A DNA stretch of 42,801 nucleotides from Tardiphaga sp. (lineage in GTDB: Bacteria > Pseudomonadota > Alphaproteobacteria > Rhizobiales > Xanthobacteraceae): the NCBI RefSeq assembly GCF_028290495.1, contig NZ_JAQGJT010000132.1:1-42801 (forward strand). Direction: 5' to 3'. Below the pieces are notes generated by a model, which made no database searches, was not told the DNA's origin, and was given only the letters and a program-made list of their open reading frames with translations. Position numbers and translations under genes: made by a program. Shown here piece after piece: positions 25,862 through 34,735 of the stretch. The first letter of the stretch is position 1; every line of letters starts with the position of its first letter.

Positions 25862-27613
25862 CTAGCGCAGCGGCTTCTTGAGTAGCGAGAAGCGGTCGGG
25901 GTCGAGGCCGAGCGAGGGCTGCAGCATCGGGGCTTCCAGCGTGCGGGCCATCGGCCGCTCGGTGAAGCCGGGATCGTTCGGTACTTCGCGGTGCGAGGTG
26001 GCGCCGCGCCAGCGTTCCAGTACCGCGGTGACGAAATGTGCGTCATGGCCCGCCGCGACCGACGGCGCGGTGGAGATCGTCGCCTCGGAGCGCGGCAGCT
26101 GATGCGCTGGCACTTCCTTGAAGCGCAACCTTGTCGGCAGCGCCACGCCTTCGCCGAAGGCCAGAACTTCGCGGGTACCGAGCGACGGCACGAAGGACAA
26201 AAGATTGGCGGCAGCGTCCGACACCGCGGAGCGCAGCAGCGCCTGGTCGCGGTCGTTGGCCAGTCGCATTGCGAACAAGGTGTTGCACTGGGAGATGATG
26301 GTGGCGTCGAGTTCGGCGGGACGCTGTGTCACCAGGCCGAGATAGACGCCGTATTTGCGGCCTTCCTTGGCGATCCGCGACACCGCCTTGCGGGTCGGGC
26401 CGAAACCGATATTGCGGTCGGCGGAGGCGTAGCGATGCGCTTCCTCGCAGACGAACAACAACGGCGAGACGCCGTCGCTCCACAGTCCGAAATCGAACGC
26501 CATGCGGCACAGCACCGAGACCACGGAGTCGACGACTTCCGCGGGGAAGCCGGCGAGCTGCATGATGGTCATAGGCTTGCCGTTGGCGGGCAGCCGGAAC
26601 AGGTACGAGATCACTTCCGCCATCGTATCGCCGCCGACATTGGCGTTGTCGAACATGAAAGCGTAGCGCGGATCGTTGCGCACCGTTTCGATGCGCGAGA
26701 TCAGCTTGTGATAGATGATGCGTGATGAGCGGTTTTCCAGCTTGCCCATGCGCTCGTCGATCAGAGAGATCAGGTCGACCAGGCGATAGGGCACCGGGGT
26801 GTCGGCGGTGTAGCCGATGGTCTTGGGATCGACCCGCTTCAGCCCGATGCGGTCGGAGTTCTGGTATTGCGTGTAGACGCCCTTGGCGATCGGGATCACT
26901 TCGCCCAGGATTTCCAGCTCTTCCGCCACGCCGGGGCGGCCGGCGAACAGCACGTCGACGATTTCCTCGAAATTGAACAGCCAGAACGGCAGCTTCAGGT
27001 TGCGCGGATTCAGCACCAGCGCGCGGTCGCCGAAGCAGCGGCCATATTCGTTGTGCACGTCGAGCAGGAATATGCGCAGGTTCGGGCGCACCCGCAGGAT
27101 TTCATTGAGAAGCAGGGATACGCCGGACGATTTGCCGACGCCGGTGGAGCCCAGCACGGCGAAGTGCTTGCTCAGCATTTCCTCGACATCGACATAGGCG
27201 ATGACCGACTTGTCCTGCTGCAGCGTGCCGACGTTGATCTGGTCGGAACCGGTCGGCGCATAGACGGTGCGCAATTCCGTATTGGAGATCAGGTCGACGG
27301 TGTCGCCGATGGTCGGATAGTTGGTGACGCCGCGCTGGAACTTGGCCCGATCCGGCTCGCCCATGATCTCGCCGAGCAGGTCAACCGAAGCGCTGGCGAT
27401 ATAGGTGTCGGATTCCAGCATGTTCTCGCAGGACACCTCGGTGATCATCGCGATGATGGTCGAGGTCGAGCAGCGGATGCTGACGAAACGGCCGACCGTG
27501 CCGCGAGCTTCGGCGGGCGCCATCTGACTGACAGCCAACAGCCCGACCCGGGCCAGCGAGCCCTTCACCGAAATGATGCGCCCGAAGGAGGCGGGTGCAT
27601 TGAAATGTGTCAT
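25862..27613 (-). CDS. HerA-like ATPase (DUF87)
   Basis: The ATG at 27613 gives 583 residues; a TTG two codons earlier is not needed. An N-terminal beta-rich HAS-barrel-like region is followed by the ATPase core, with Walker A GSTGVGKSS (155-163), a FLLDVHNEYG strand and Walker B LLFVCEEAHRYA. The VTQRPAELDATIISQCNTLFAMRL segment is characteristic of HerA/FtsK-type hexameric DNA pumps. HerA usually acts with the nuclease NurA in DNA end processing, or in some defence systems with Sir2 or DUF4297 partners. No such partner is adjacent. The protein resembles the housekeeping-like alphaproteobacterial form, so its role is uncertain. Confidence 0.88.
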   Translation of the reverse strand: MTHFNAPASFGRIISVKGSLARVGLLAVSQMAPAEARGTVGRFVSIRCSTSTIIAMITEVSCENMLESDTYIASASVDLLGEIMGEPDRAKFQRGVTNYPTIGDTVDLISNTELRTVYAPTGSDQINVGTLQQDKSVIAYVDVEEMLSKHFAVLGSTGVGKSSGVSLLLNEILRVRPNLRIFLLDVHNEYGRCFGDRALVLNPRNLKLPFWLFNFEEIVDVLFAGRPGVAEELEILGEVIPIAKGVYTQYQNSDRIGLKRVDPKTIGYTADTPVPYRLVDLISLIDERMGKLENRSSRIIYHKLISRIETVRNDPRYAFMFDNANVGGDTMAEVISYLFRLPANGKPMTIMQLAGFPAEVVDSVVSVLCRMAFDFGLWSDGVSPLLFVCEEAHRYASADRNIGFGPTRKAVSRIAKEGRKYGVYLGLVTQRPAELDATIISQCNTLFAMRLANDRDQALLRSAVSDAAANLLSFVPSLGTREVLAFGEGVALPTRLRFKEVPAHQLPRSEATISTAPSVAAGHDAHFVTAVLERWRGATSHREVPNDPGFTERPMARTLEAPMLQPSLGLDPDRFSLLKKPLR

Positions 27614-27962
27614 GGTCAAACAACCGCGTTGTCGCGTCCCAGTTTGGGATCACTATGCCGACAAGGGACTGGAGAAACGGTTAAACGCCCCGGGCGTCGG
27701 CGTGTCCGGTTTGAGGCCGGGGCACGGCTTTTCGATAGGAGACTACTAAGCTGTAGTGATTTTCGGGGGGGAATCCCGATTGTTGGTCGACCGCATGCGC
27801 TGCGGTCCATACGCAGCTTTACCGCGAATTAACCAGCATCCCATTTGCGGGTGTAATTTTCCGGTATTGGGATGCGCTTTGTTTCTCCGAGCAGCCTTGC
27901 CTCGCCGGGGAGCGGCGGGGTAGCTCTGAATGCCCGTTTGGGGGCACACTTCGGAAATCTCC
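27614..27962. other. Divergent intergenic region, no gene seen
   Basis: These 349 bases separate the herA-like gene (minus) from the LysR regulator gene (plus) and must hold both promoters. I see a small palindrome, TCCCA-GTT-TGGGA, near 27638-27650, and a poly-G tract near 27764. No codon-biased frame, RNA gene or convincing sigma-70 promoter could be assigned by eye. Confidence 0.5.
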
Positions 27963-28859
27963 ATGCGCATCGACTTTCCAGGATTGCAGGCGTTTCTCAG
28001 CATCGCCGAGCGGGGCAGCTTTTCGCGTGCCGCGGCACATCTGAACCTGTCGCAGACTGCGCTCAGCCACCGCATCAAGAAGCTCGAGGAGGATCTCGGC
28101 CTGCAACTGCTCGCCCGTACGACGCGGCAGGTGGCGCTAACTCCAGCCGGGCTCGAGCTGCTGCCGACCGCGCGGCGGATAATTGGCGAACTGTCCGACA
28201 CCATCGACCTGTTGCGCGCCCGCGGCCGGCAGCGCCAGGCGCATATCGCGCTGGGTTGCCTGCCGACCATCGCGGCCTACCATCTGCCGCGGGTGCTGAA
28301 GCAGTTCAACGCGTTGCATCCCGGCATCTCGATCAAGATCCACGACAATTCGGCCGGCGAGATCGCCACGCTGGTGCAGTCCGGGCAGGCCGAATTCGGC
28401 GTCACCATCATCGCGATGAACATCTGGGATCTCGAGGTGATGCCGCTCATCAAGGAGCGTTTCGTGCTGCTGTGCACGAAGGACCACGAATTCGCGCAGC
28501 GCAGCTTCGTCAACTGGGCGCATCTCGCCGATACGCCGTTGATCCGGATCAGCCCGCAGGCCGGCAACCGCGCTCTGATCGACGATGCGCTGGGCGATCG
28601 TCGCGACGCGCTGAACTGGCGCTACGAGGTGCAGCATTTGCAAACCGCGGTCGGCATGGTGTTCGAGCGGCTCGGTGTCGCGGTGGTGCCGAACATCGCG
28701 GTGGCGACGCAGGGCACCGCCGGCCTCGTGGCATTGCCGCTGCGCAATCCCGGCGTCAGCCGCACCGTTGGTATCATCGTGAAGCGCGGCCTGCCGCTCG
28801 GCAAGCCAGCGCAGACGCTGATCGAACTGATCCAGAATTACTTCAAGACGATCAGCTAG
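27963..28859 (+). CDS. LysR-type regulator of the downstream catabolic cluster
   Basis: The ATG at 27963 gives 298 residues, with the winged helix-turn-helix at once (FPGLQAFLSIAERGSFSRAA, then HLNLSQTALSHRIKKLEEDL). The effector-binding domain follows from about residue 90 (QAHIALGCLPTIAAYHLP). The upstream in-frame start at 27930 would add eleven residues before the HTH and is less likely. LysR proteins usually sense a pathway substrate or intermediate. It points in the same direction as the amidohydrolase gene 163 bases downstream, and a T-N11-A palindrome lies in between, so it is probably the activator of that cluster. Confidence 0.92.
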   Translation: MRIDFPGLQAFLSIAERGSFSRAAAHLNLSQTALSHRIKKLEEDLGLQLLARTTRQVALTPAGLELLPTARRIIGELSDTIDLLRARGRQRQAHIALGCLPTIAAYHLPRVLKQFNALHPGISIKIHDNSAGEIATLVQSGQAEFGVTIIAMNIWDLEVMPLIKERFVLLCTKDHEFAQRSFVNWAHLADTPLIRISPQAGNRALIDDALGDRRDALNWRYEVQHLQTAVGMVFERLGVAVVPNIAVATQGTAGLVALPLRNPGVSRTVGIIVKRGLPLGKPAQTLIELIQNYFKTIS

Positions 28860-28937
28860 GCGCTGCCGAAAATGCTTTGAAGCGCTGCGTCGCTGTACAT
28901 CGCTGCGCGCGGCGGATCCGTGCCCGCCCTTTAATGA

Positions 28938-28950
28938 TGCCAATTTGGCA
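28938..28950. promoter_or_regulatory. LysR-type T-N11-A palindrome upstream of the amidohydrolase gene
   Basis: TGCCAATTTGGCA is a perfect inverted repeat (TGCCAA/TTGGCA around one base) with exactly T-N11-A, the classic LysR box. It lies 72 bases before the ATG at 29023, a usual distance for the recognition site of an activator. Confidence 0.6.
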
Positions 28951-29022
28951 CCGTTGTGCGCTTGTTTCAGGGCTTGTTCGAAACATTGATTACGAATTAC
29001 GCCTCATCCGGAATGCACAACG

Positions 29023-30150
29023 ATGGATGGACCTCACATGGAAGCGCGAATTCACAAGATTGCAGCCGGATCTCCCGATGACGTGTCGGGTCTCGAAGAA
29101 AAGATCGCGGCCGGCGTGATTGATCCCCGACGCATCGTCGCCATTCTCGGCAAGACGGAGGGCAACGGCTGCGTCAACGATTTTACGCGCGGATTCGGGG
29201 CCTCGGCGCTCAAGGCGTCGATTGCCCGTTTTACGGGTGAAGGCTCCGATGTGGTCGAGCGTCGCGTGGTGATCGTGATGTCCGGGGGCACCGAAGGCGG
29301 GCTCTCCCCGCATTGGCTGGTGTTCGAGGTTGTGCCGGGCGGAGGCGAGGTCGCTTCGGGCCGCAAGGCGCTGGCGATCGGCACGGCGGTGACCCGCCCG
29401 TTTGCGGCTCATGAAGTTGGCCGCATGGCGCAAATCGAAGCGACCGCGGCTGCGGTGCGCGAGGCCATGCTGGCCGCGCAGATCGAGGACGTCTCAGATG
29501 TCCACTATGTCCAGGTGAAGTGTCCGCTGCTGACCAAATCGCGCATCGCTGCTGCGAAGGCTGTAGGGAAAGACGTCGCCACCGAGGATACGCTGAAGTC
29601 GATGGCGTTTTCCCGCGGTGCATCGGCGCTGGGGGTTGCGCTCGCGCTCGGCGAAGTGTCCCCCGCCGCCGTCGACGACACCGTCGTATGCCGTGATTTC
29701 GGTCTTTACTCGAACCGCGCAAGTACATCGGCCGGCGTCGAATTGCTGGAGAACCAGATCCTCGTGGTCGGCAACAGCCGTCTCTGGGCCGGCGACCAGG
29801 TGGTCGCGCATGATGTCATGCAGGATGCCATCGACTCCGGCGCCGTCGTGCGGGCGCTGTGCGCAGCCGGGCTGCCCGCCGGCTACCCCCTTGGGACCGA
29901 AGCGCAGGAGCGGCTTGGCGCCGTGCTGTGCAAGGCGGAAGCGTCTGAATCCGGGCTCATCCGAGGCGCGCGGCACACCATGCTGGACGACAGCGACATC
30001 GCGTCATCCCGCCATGCTCGGTCGGTTGTCGGAGGCGTCGTGGCCGGTGTTGTCGGGTCGACCATGTTGTTTGTGTCGGGCGGCGCCGAGCATCAGGGCC
30101 CGAACGGCGGTGGCCCGATCGCTGTGATCGCTCGCATGAGCCCAAATTGA
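29023..30150 (+). CDS. Ring-opening amidohydrolase (cyanuric acid hydrolase/barbiturase family)
   Basis: This 375-residue protein belongs to the AtzD/TrzD/barbiturase family, which hydrolyses cyclic amides such as cyanuric acid or barbiturate. The three-fold repeated domain is clear, with its three Ser-Lys pairs: Lys44 (ILGKTEGNGCVNDF) and Ser87 (MSGGTEGGLSPH), Lys166 (QVKCPLLT) and Ser236 (TSAGVE), Lys304 (LCKAEA) and Ser352 (VSGGAEHQGPNGGG). An ATG five codons later (29038) is an alternative start. The substrate is not predictable: the usual triazine neighbours (biuret or allophanate hydrolases) are absent, and aromatic-acid pathway genes follow instead. It is probably the first gene controlled by the LysR protein. 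Confidence 0.9.
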   Translation: MDGPHMEARIHKIAAGSPDDVSGLEEKIAAGVIDPRRIVAILGKTEGNGCVNDFTRGFGASALKASIARFTGEGSDVVERRVVIVMSGGTEGGLSPHWLVFEVVPGGGEVASGRKALAIGTAVTRPFAAHEVGRMAQIEATAAAVREAMLAAQIEDVSDVHYVQVKCPLLTKSRIAAAKAVGKDVATEDTLKSMAFSRGASALGVALALGEVSPAAVDDTVVCRDFGLYSNRASTSAGVELLENQILVVGNSRLWAGDQVVAHDVMQDAIDSGAVVRALCAAGLPAGYPLGTEAQERLGAVLCKAEASESGLIRGARHTMLDDSDIASSRHARSVVGGVVAGVVGSTMLFVSGGAEHQGPNGGGPIAVIARMSPN

Positions 30151-30267
30151 GCTCAAACGGCTGCTGAGCGAGAAGGGCTCGGGTTCCCGGGAGACCGGAC
30201 GCTTATATGCACATCACCGTTTGATTATGCAAAAACTATCATTTGCTTCATAAATCGGACGTGGCTA

Positions 30268-30293
30268 ATCCGGGGGCGAAATGGCCCCCGGAT
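30268..30293. promoter_or_regulatory. Strong GC hairpin between amidohydrolase and TctC genes
   Basis: ATCCGGGGGC (30268-30277) and GCCCCCGGAT (30284-30293) form a perfect 10-bp stem with loop GAAATG. It has no following T-run. An AT-rich stretch (about 30206-30256) precedes it and could hold a promoter for the downstream genes. The hairpin may separate or protect transcripts. Confidence 0.4.
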
Positions 30294-30362
30294 GTCGCCG
30301 CCTTGCGACAGGCGCGTGGCTGAAAAAAGCAGGGATGGCGCAAAGCGTCTTGGGAATTCACA

Positions 30363-31373
30363 ATGATTCAGCTCTCGTCCACGCGACCCTCCGGCCTGTT
30401 CGGCCGCCTCTGTTTCTCCTTCGCCGTGACCGCTGCCGTGCTGTCGTGGTCGGCGATGCCGTCACAGGCGCAGTCGACCTATCCGAACAAGCCGATCCGC
30501 GTCGTCGTGCCGTTTGCCGCAGGCGGTGTGGCTGACATCACGTTGCGCATCGTCGCCGAAAGCCTCGGCGAGAAGCTCGGCCAGCGCCTGATCGTCGAAA
30601 ACATGCCGGGCGCCGGCGGCGTTGCCGCGGCGCGTTCGGTGCTGTCGTCGCAGCCCGACGGTTATACGCTGGCGCTGCTCAGCAACGGCACCGCCGTCAG
30701 CGTACCCCTGTTCAAGAGCCTGCCGTTCGATCCGGTGAAGGATTTCGCGCCGATCTCGAGCATCGGGTTCTTCGACTTCATCGTCGGCACCAATGCGGAG
30801 TCGCCGTACAAGACGCTGGCCGATCTGATCAAGTTCGCGCGCGAAAATCCCGGCAAGCTCAACGTCGGCACCATCAGCGTCGGCAGCACGCAGAACCTTT
30901 CCGCCCAGTTGTTGAAGTCCACCGCCGGCATCGACTTCCAGATCGTGCCCTATCGCGGCACGCCAGAGGTCATCGTCGGCCTGCTGCGCAAGGATATCGA
31001 CGTCATGATCGATAACTATGTCGGCATGAAATCCGCGCTTGTTGACGGCAAGGTCAGCGCCATTGGTACGACCGGAGAAGCGCGCTCTGTGATCCTCAAG
31101 GACGCGCCGACGGTGACCGAAGGCGGCGTCAAGGGTTACGACGTGGTGTCGTGGAATGCGCTGTTCGCGCCGGCCGCAACGCCGCCGGAGGTGATCGCCA
31201 AACTCAACAGCGCGTTGCGCGAGGTCGTGGCGCAGCCTGATGTCAAACAGAAGCTGCTCGATCTGGGCATCGAGGCCCGCGCCGGTTCGCCGGAAGAGCT
31301 GAAGGCGCGGCTGGTGGACGACATCGCGAAATGGACCAAGGTGATCGAGCAGGCCGGCATTCCCAAGCAGTAG
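30363..31373 (+). CDS. TctC/Bug-type periplasmic solute-binding protein
   Basis: The protein is 336 residues with a signal peptide ending SQAQS and the family opening YPNKPIRVVVPFAAGGVADITLR. Further family motifs are ENMPGAGGVAAARSV, QPDGYTLALLSNG and YRGTPEVIVGLLRKDIDVMID. Such proteins bind carboxylates, aromatic acids or similar solutes for the tripartite tricarboxylate transporter. No TctA or TctB membrane subunit is encoded nearby, so it is an orphan, as is common for Bug proteins in this group. Its place inside the catabolic cluster suggests it binds the pathway substrate. Confidence 0.92.
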   Translation: MIQLSSTRPSGLFGRLCFSFAVTAAVLSWSAMPSQAQSTYPNKPIRVVVPFAAGGVADITLRIVAESLGEKLGQRLIVENMPGAGGVAAARSVLSSQPDGYTLALLSNGTAVSVPLFKSLPFDPVKDFAPISSIGFFDFIVGTNAESPYKTLADLIKFARENPGKLNVGTISVGSTQNLSAQLLKSTAGIDFQIVPYRGTPEVIVGLLRKDIDVMIDNYVGMKSALVDGKVSAIGTTGEARSVILKDAPTVTEGGVKGYDVVSWNALFAPAATPPEVIAKLNSALREVVAQPDVKQKLLDLGIEARAGSPEELKARLVDDIAKWTKVIEQAGIPKQ

Positions 31374-31413
31374 AGGCCGCACGACTCATCTGACTCAAGC
31401 TTTCAAGGACAAC

Positions 31414-32286
31414 ATGACCAAACCAACCGTTCCGGGTCCCGATCCCGACACCCGCACGCCGAAGTTCAAGCTGCCCCCGCTGGCCTGCGACGCGCATACC
31501 CACATCTTCGGGCCGGGCGACAAGTATCCCTATGTCGGCTCCTATATCCCGCCGGACGCTCCGCTGGAGGATTTCCAGAAGCTGCACAAGGTGCTCGGCA
31601 TCGGCCGCGCGGTGATTGTGAACGCCAGCGTGCACGGCACCGACAACCGTGTCGCGCTCGATGCCATCAAGGTCAGCGGCGGCCGTTATCGCGCGGTCGC
31701 GAATATCGACGGCACGATCACTGAAAAGGGCCTGCAGGAATTGCACGACGGCGGTTTTCGCGGCTGCCGCTTCAATTTCGTCAAGCATCTCGGCGGCACG
31801 CCGGACATGAAGGTGTTCCATCGCATCATCGACATGATCGCGCGGCTGAACTGGCACGTCGATCTGCACTTCGATGCGGTCGATCTGCCTGATTATGCTG
31901 AGCTGCTGGCGAAGCTGCCGGTGCGCTACACGATCGACCACATGGGTCGCGTCAAGGCCGGCGACGGACTCGACCAGCTGCCGTTCCGCACCCTGATCGA
32001 ACTGATGCAACGTGACGAGAAGTGCTGGGTGAAAGTCTCCGGTTGCGAGCGTGTGACCTCGATGGGCCCGCCCTTCACCGACGCCGTGCCGTTCGCGAAG
32101 AAGATCTGTGACACCGCGCCGGACCGCGTGATCTGGGGCACCGACTGGCCACACCCCAACGTCAAGGCGATGCCCAATGACGGCGACCTCGTCGACCTGA
32201 TCCCATTGTTCGCGCCGGACCCGGCCGTGCAGCAGAAGATCCTGGTCGATAATCCCGCGCGCCTTTTCGAATTCGATAGCCAATAA
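31414..32286 (+). CDS. LigI-like 2-pyrone-4,6-dicarboxylate lactonase
   Basis: This 290-residue TIM-barrel amidohydrolase closely follows the LigI pattern. It has the metal-site residues His28 and His30 (CDAHTHIFGPG), His176 (IDHMGR) and Asp244 (WGTDWPHPN). The substrate-contact segments NASVHGTDNR and GCRFNFVKHL are also there. LigI hydrolyses 2-pyrone-4,6-dicarboxylate (PDC) to 4-oxalomesaconate in the protocatechuate 4,5-cleavage route. The next two genes carry out the following two steps, which strengthens the call. The real substrate may be a close relative of PDC. Confidence 0.85.
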   Translation: MTKPTVPGPDPDTRTPKFKLPPLACDAHTHIFGPGDKYPYVGSYIPPDAPLEDFQKLHKVLGIGRAVIVNASVHGTDNRVALDAIKVSGGRYRAVANIDGTITEKGLQELHDGGFRGCRFNFVKHLGGTPDMKVFHRIIDMIARLNWHVDLHFDAVDLPDYAELLAKLPVRYTIDHMGRVKAGDGLDQLPFRTLIELMQRDEKCWVKVSGCERVTSMGPPFTDAVPFAKKICDTAPDRVIWGTDWPHPNVKAMPNDGDLVDLIPLFAPDPAVQQKILVDNPARLFEFDSQ

Positions 32287-32297
32287 GGAAAACCCTC

Positions 32298-33020
32298 ATG
32301 TCGAAGCAAAAAACAGGTCTGGTGGTTTCCGCCCATCCCGGCGATTTCGTCTGGCGCGCCGGCGGCGCAATCGCGCTGCATGCCAAGAAGGGCTACCGCA
32401 TGAAGATCGTCTGCCTCGCTTACGGCGAGCGCGGCGAGTCGCAGTTCGCCTGGAAGCAGGAGGGCATGACGCTGGCCAAGGTGAAGGCCGGCCGTCGCGA
32501 CGAGGCCGAGCGGGCTGCGGCATCCCTGGGCGCCGAGATCGAGTTCTTCGATGCCGGCGACTATCCGCTGCATCTGACCGAGGCGCACAAGGAACGGCTG
32601 ATCGACGTCTACCGCGAACTCAATCCGAGCTTCGTGCTGACGCATTCGCTGGAAGATCCCTACAACGTCGATCATCCCGCGGCGACCGCGGCTGCCCAGG
32701 AAGCCCGCATCATCGCGCAGGCGATGGGCCACAAGCCGGAAGCCGAATATAGCTACTCGGCGCCGCCGGTGTTCCTGTTCGAGCCGCACCAGCCCGAAAT
32801 GTGCAACTTCAAGCCGCAGGTGATCCTCAACATCGACGAGGTCTGGGACATCAAGCGCAAGACGTTCGAGATCCTGGCCGCGCAGAAGCATCTCTGGGCC
32901 TATTACGAGCGCGTGGCGCTTCAGCGCGGCATGCAAGGCGGCCGTAACACCGGCGCTGCAATGACCTATGGCGAGGCGTATCAGCGCCTGTTTCCGATGA
33001 CCCTTGAGGTGCTGGCATGA
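32298..33020 (+). CDS. galB: GalB-like 4-oxalomesaconate hydratase (PIG-L fold)
   Basis: The 240-residue protein is a PIG-L/LmbE-fold enzyme whose metal motif is [13 protein letters not shown] instead of the AHPDDE of true deacetylases. That change, with [22 protein letters not shown] and [11 protein letters not shown], matches the GalB type. GalB from Pseudomonas putida hydrates 4-oxalomesaconate to 4-carboxy-4-hydroxy-2-oxoadipate (CHA). The final ATGA overlaps the aldolase gene by four bases, so the two products are translationally coupled. It begins 11 bases after the LigI-like gene. Confidence 0.88.
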   Translation: MSKQKTGLVVSAHPGDFVWRAGGAIALHAKKGYRMKIVCLAYGERGESQFAWKQEGMTLAKVKAGRRDEAERAAASLGAEIEFFDAGDYPLHLTEAHKERLIDVYRELNPSFVLTHSLEDPYNVDHPAATAAAQEARIIAQAMGHKPEAEYSYSAPPVFLFEPHQPEMCNFKPQVILNIDEVWDIKRKTFEILAAQKHLWAYYERVALQRGMQGGRNTGAAMTYGEAYQRLFPMTLEVLA

Positions 33021-33709
33021 AACCCGTCGTCATTCAAAACATCCAGCGCGCTGACGCCGATGTGGTCCTGCGTCTCGGCGCGCTCGGCGTCTCCACCTCG
33101 CACGAGGCCTATGGCCGCTTCGGCCTGATGAAGACCTATATGCGCCCGGTGTGGTCCGGCGCGGAAGCCGCGGGCACTGCGGTCACCGTGCTGGCGCAGC
33201 CCGGCGACAACTGGATGCTGCATGTGGCGATCGAGCAGTGCCGCCCCGGCGACATGCTGGTGGTCGCTTGCACCACGGACAATACCGACGGCATGTTCGG
33301 CGATCTCCTGGCGACCTCGCTGAAGGCGCGCGGTGGCGTCGGCCTGATCATCGATGCCGGCTGCCGCGACATCAAGACCTTGCGCGAGATGGGCTTCCCG
33401 GTGTGGTCGAAGGCGATTTCCGCCAAGGGCACCGTGAAGGCCACGCTCGGTGCGGTGAATGTCCCCGTCGTCTGCGCTGGCGCGCTCGTCAATCCCGGCG
33501 ATGTCGTGATCGCCGACGAGGATGGCGTCGTCGTGATCCCGCGCAAGGATGCCGCGGATGTCGCCGCTTTGGCGGAGGGGCGTGCGGCTCTGGAAGAGAG
33601 CAAGCGGCAGAAGCTGGCCTCCGGCATTCTCGGCCTCGACATGTACAATATGCGCGAGGGGCTTGCGAAGGCTGGCCTCGTTTATGTCGACAAGCCCGAA
33701 GACGCATAG
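33017..33709 (+). CDS. 4-Carboxy-4-hydroxy-2-oxoadipate aldolase (GalC/LigK-like)
   Basis: This 230-residue class II aldolase of the RraA fold should split CHA into pyruvate and oxaloacetate and may also decarboxylate oxaloacetate. The metal and substrate site is seen in [19 protein letters not shown], with Arg117 and Asp118. [21 protein letters not shown] and a VVVIPRKDA tail also fit the family. It overlaps galB by four bases and ends three bases before the next gene. It completes the route from PDC or 4-oxalomesaconate to central metabolites. Confidence 0.9.
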   Translation: MKPVVIQNIQRADADVVLRLGALGVSTSHEAYGRFGLMKTYMRPVWSGAEAAGTAVTVLAQPGDNWMLHVAIEQCRPGDMLVVACTTDNTDGMFGDLLATSLKARGGVGLIIDAGCRDIKTLREMGFPVWSKAISAKGTVKATLGAVNVPVVCAGALVNPGDVVIADEDGVVVIPRKDAADVAALAEGRAALEESKRQKLASGILGLDMYNMREGLAKAGLVYVDKPEDA

Positions 33710-33712
33710 GAC

Positions 33713-34570
33713 ATGGCGATGATGAAGCTCCGCGTCCTGCTCGGCGCTCACCCGCACACTGCGGCGCTGAAATCCGGCGCGGTGACGTCCGAGCTGGTCG
33801 AGTTCGACTTCGCCGATTATTCGCCGACCAACAAGGGCTTCAAGCCGATGGTCCGCGAAGGGGCGTTCGACGTCTCCGAGCTGGCGATCGTCACCTTCCT
33901 GATGGCGAAGGCTTACGACAAGCCGATGGTGCTGCTGCCGGACGTGATGATGGCGCGGTTTCAGCACGCTTTTGCGGTGACGCATCCCAATGCCGGGATC
34001 GCCACGCCGAAAGACCTCGAAGGCAAACGGGTCGGCATCCGCTCCTTCACCACCACCACCGGCGCCTGGCTGCGTGGCATTCTCGCCAATGATTACGGCG
34101 TCGATCTCGAGAAGATCGACTGGGTGACGTTCGAGGATCCACATGTCGCGGAATATATCGACACCACCACCAAGGCGCCGGCCGGCAAGCAGATCCTGCC
34201 GATGTTATTCGATGGCGAACTCGACGCGGTGCTCGGCGAGAAGACTGACGATCCTCGGGTGAAGCAACTGTTTCCCGATGTCGCCGCCGAAGAGAAGGCA
34301 TGGTTCGCCGGGCACAGTGTCGTGCCCGTCAACCATATCACGGTGGTCAGCCGCGACCTGTCGGAGAAGCACCCGGAAATCGTGCGTGAAGTGCATCGCA
34401 TGCTGCAGGCGAGCAGGGTACTGGCTGTAGGCAAGTCGCCGGCTTTCAATGACGACGAACTGACGCGTTCGATCGAACTGATTACGAAATATACCGCGGA
34501 GCAGGGGCTGATCCCTCGCGCTTACGCGGTCGACGAATTGTATGATGACGTGACGCGCGCGTTGAGGTGA
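33713..34570 (+). CDS. Pht5-like decarboxylase / binding-protein-fold protein
   Basis: The 285-residue protein resembles 4,5-dihydroxyphthalate decarboxylase (Pht5), a cytoplasmic enzyme with a periplasmic-binding-protein fold. Shared segments include MVREGAFDVSELAIVTFLMA, KPMVLLPDVMMARFQHAF, VGIRSFTTTTGAWLRGIL and HSVVPVNHITVV. No signal peptide is present, which favours an enzyme over a transporter subunit. It may remove a carboxylate from a dihydroxylated ring before cleavage. ATG codons at 33719 and 33722 are alternative starts. It is three bases downstream of the aldolase gene. Confidence 0.75.
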   Translation: MAMMKLRVLLGAHPHTAALKSGAVTSELVEFDFADYSPTNKGFKPMVREGAFDVSELAIVTFLMAKAYDKPMVLLPDVMMARFQHAFAVTHPNAGIATPKDLEGKRVGIRSFTTTTGAWLRGILANDYGVDLEKIDWVTFEDPHVAEYIDTTTKAPAGKQILPMLFDGELDAVLGEKTDDPRVKQLFPDVAAEEKAWFAGHSVVPVNHITVVSRDLSEKHPEIVREVHRMLQASRVLAVGKSPAFNDDELTRSIELITKYTAEQGLIPRAYAVDELYDDVTRALR

Positions 34571-34588
34571 ACGCTCGAACGCTCAGCC

Positions 34589-34712
34589 GTCATTGCGAGG
34601 AGCCAACGGGTCCGGCTTCGCCAGCCCGATGATAAACTTCGCGACGCGGCAATCCAGAAGGCCACAAGCGAAGGCTGGATTGCTTCGTCGCAAGAGCTCC
34701 TCGCAATTACGA
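34589..34712. repeat. Palindromic repeat inside the catabolic operon
   Basis: GTCATTGCGAGGAGC (34589-34603) is mirrored by GCTCCTCGCAATTACGAC (34695-34712). Inner arms GCAATCCAG (34649-34657) and CTGGATTGC (34675-34683) extend the fold. This CGTCATTGCGAGGAGC type is widespread in Bradyrhizobium genomes. It lies in the 165-base gap before the dioxygenase gene. Confidence 0.75.
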
Positions 34713-34735
34713 CCACTGCCACTGGAGGAATTAAC

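Noticed and set aside
25862..27613. HerA-like ATPase as part of an antiphage defence system
   Set aside because: No Sir2, DUF4297, NurA or other effector gene is adjacent; neighbours are AhpD-like and LysR genes, so a defence call has no support.
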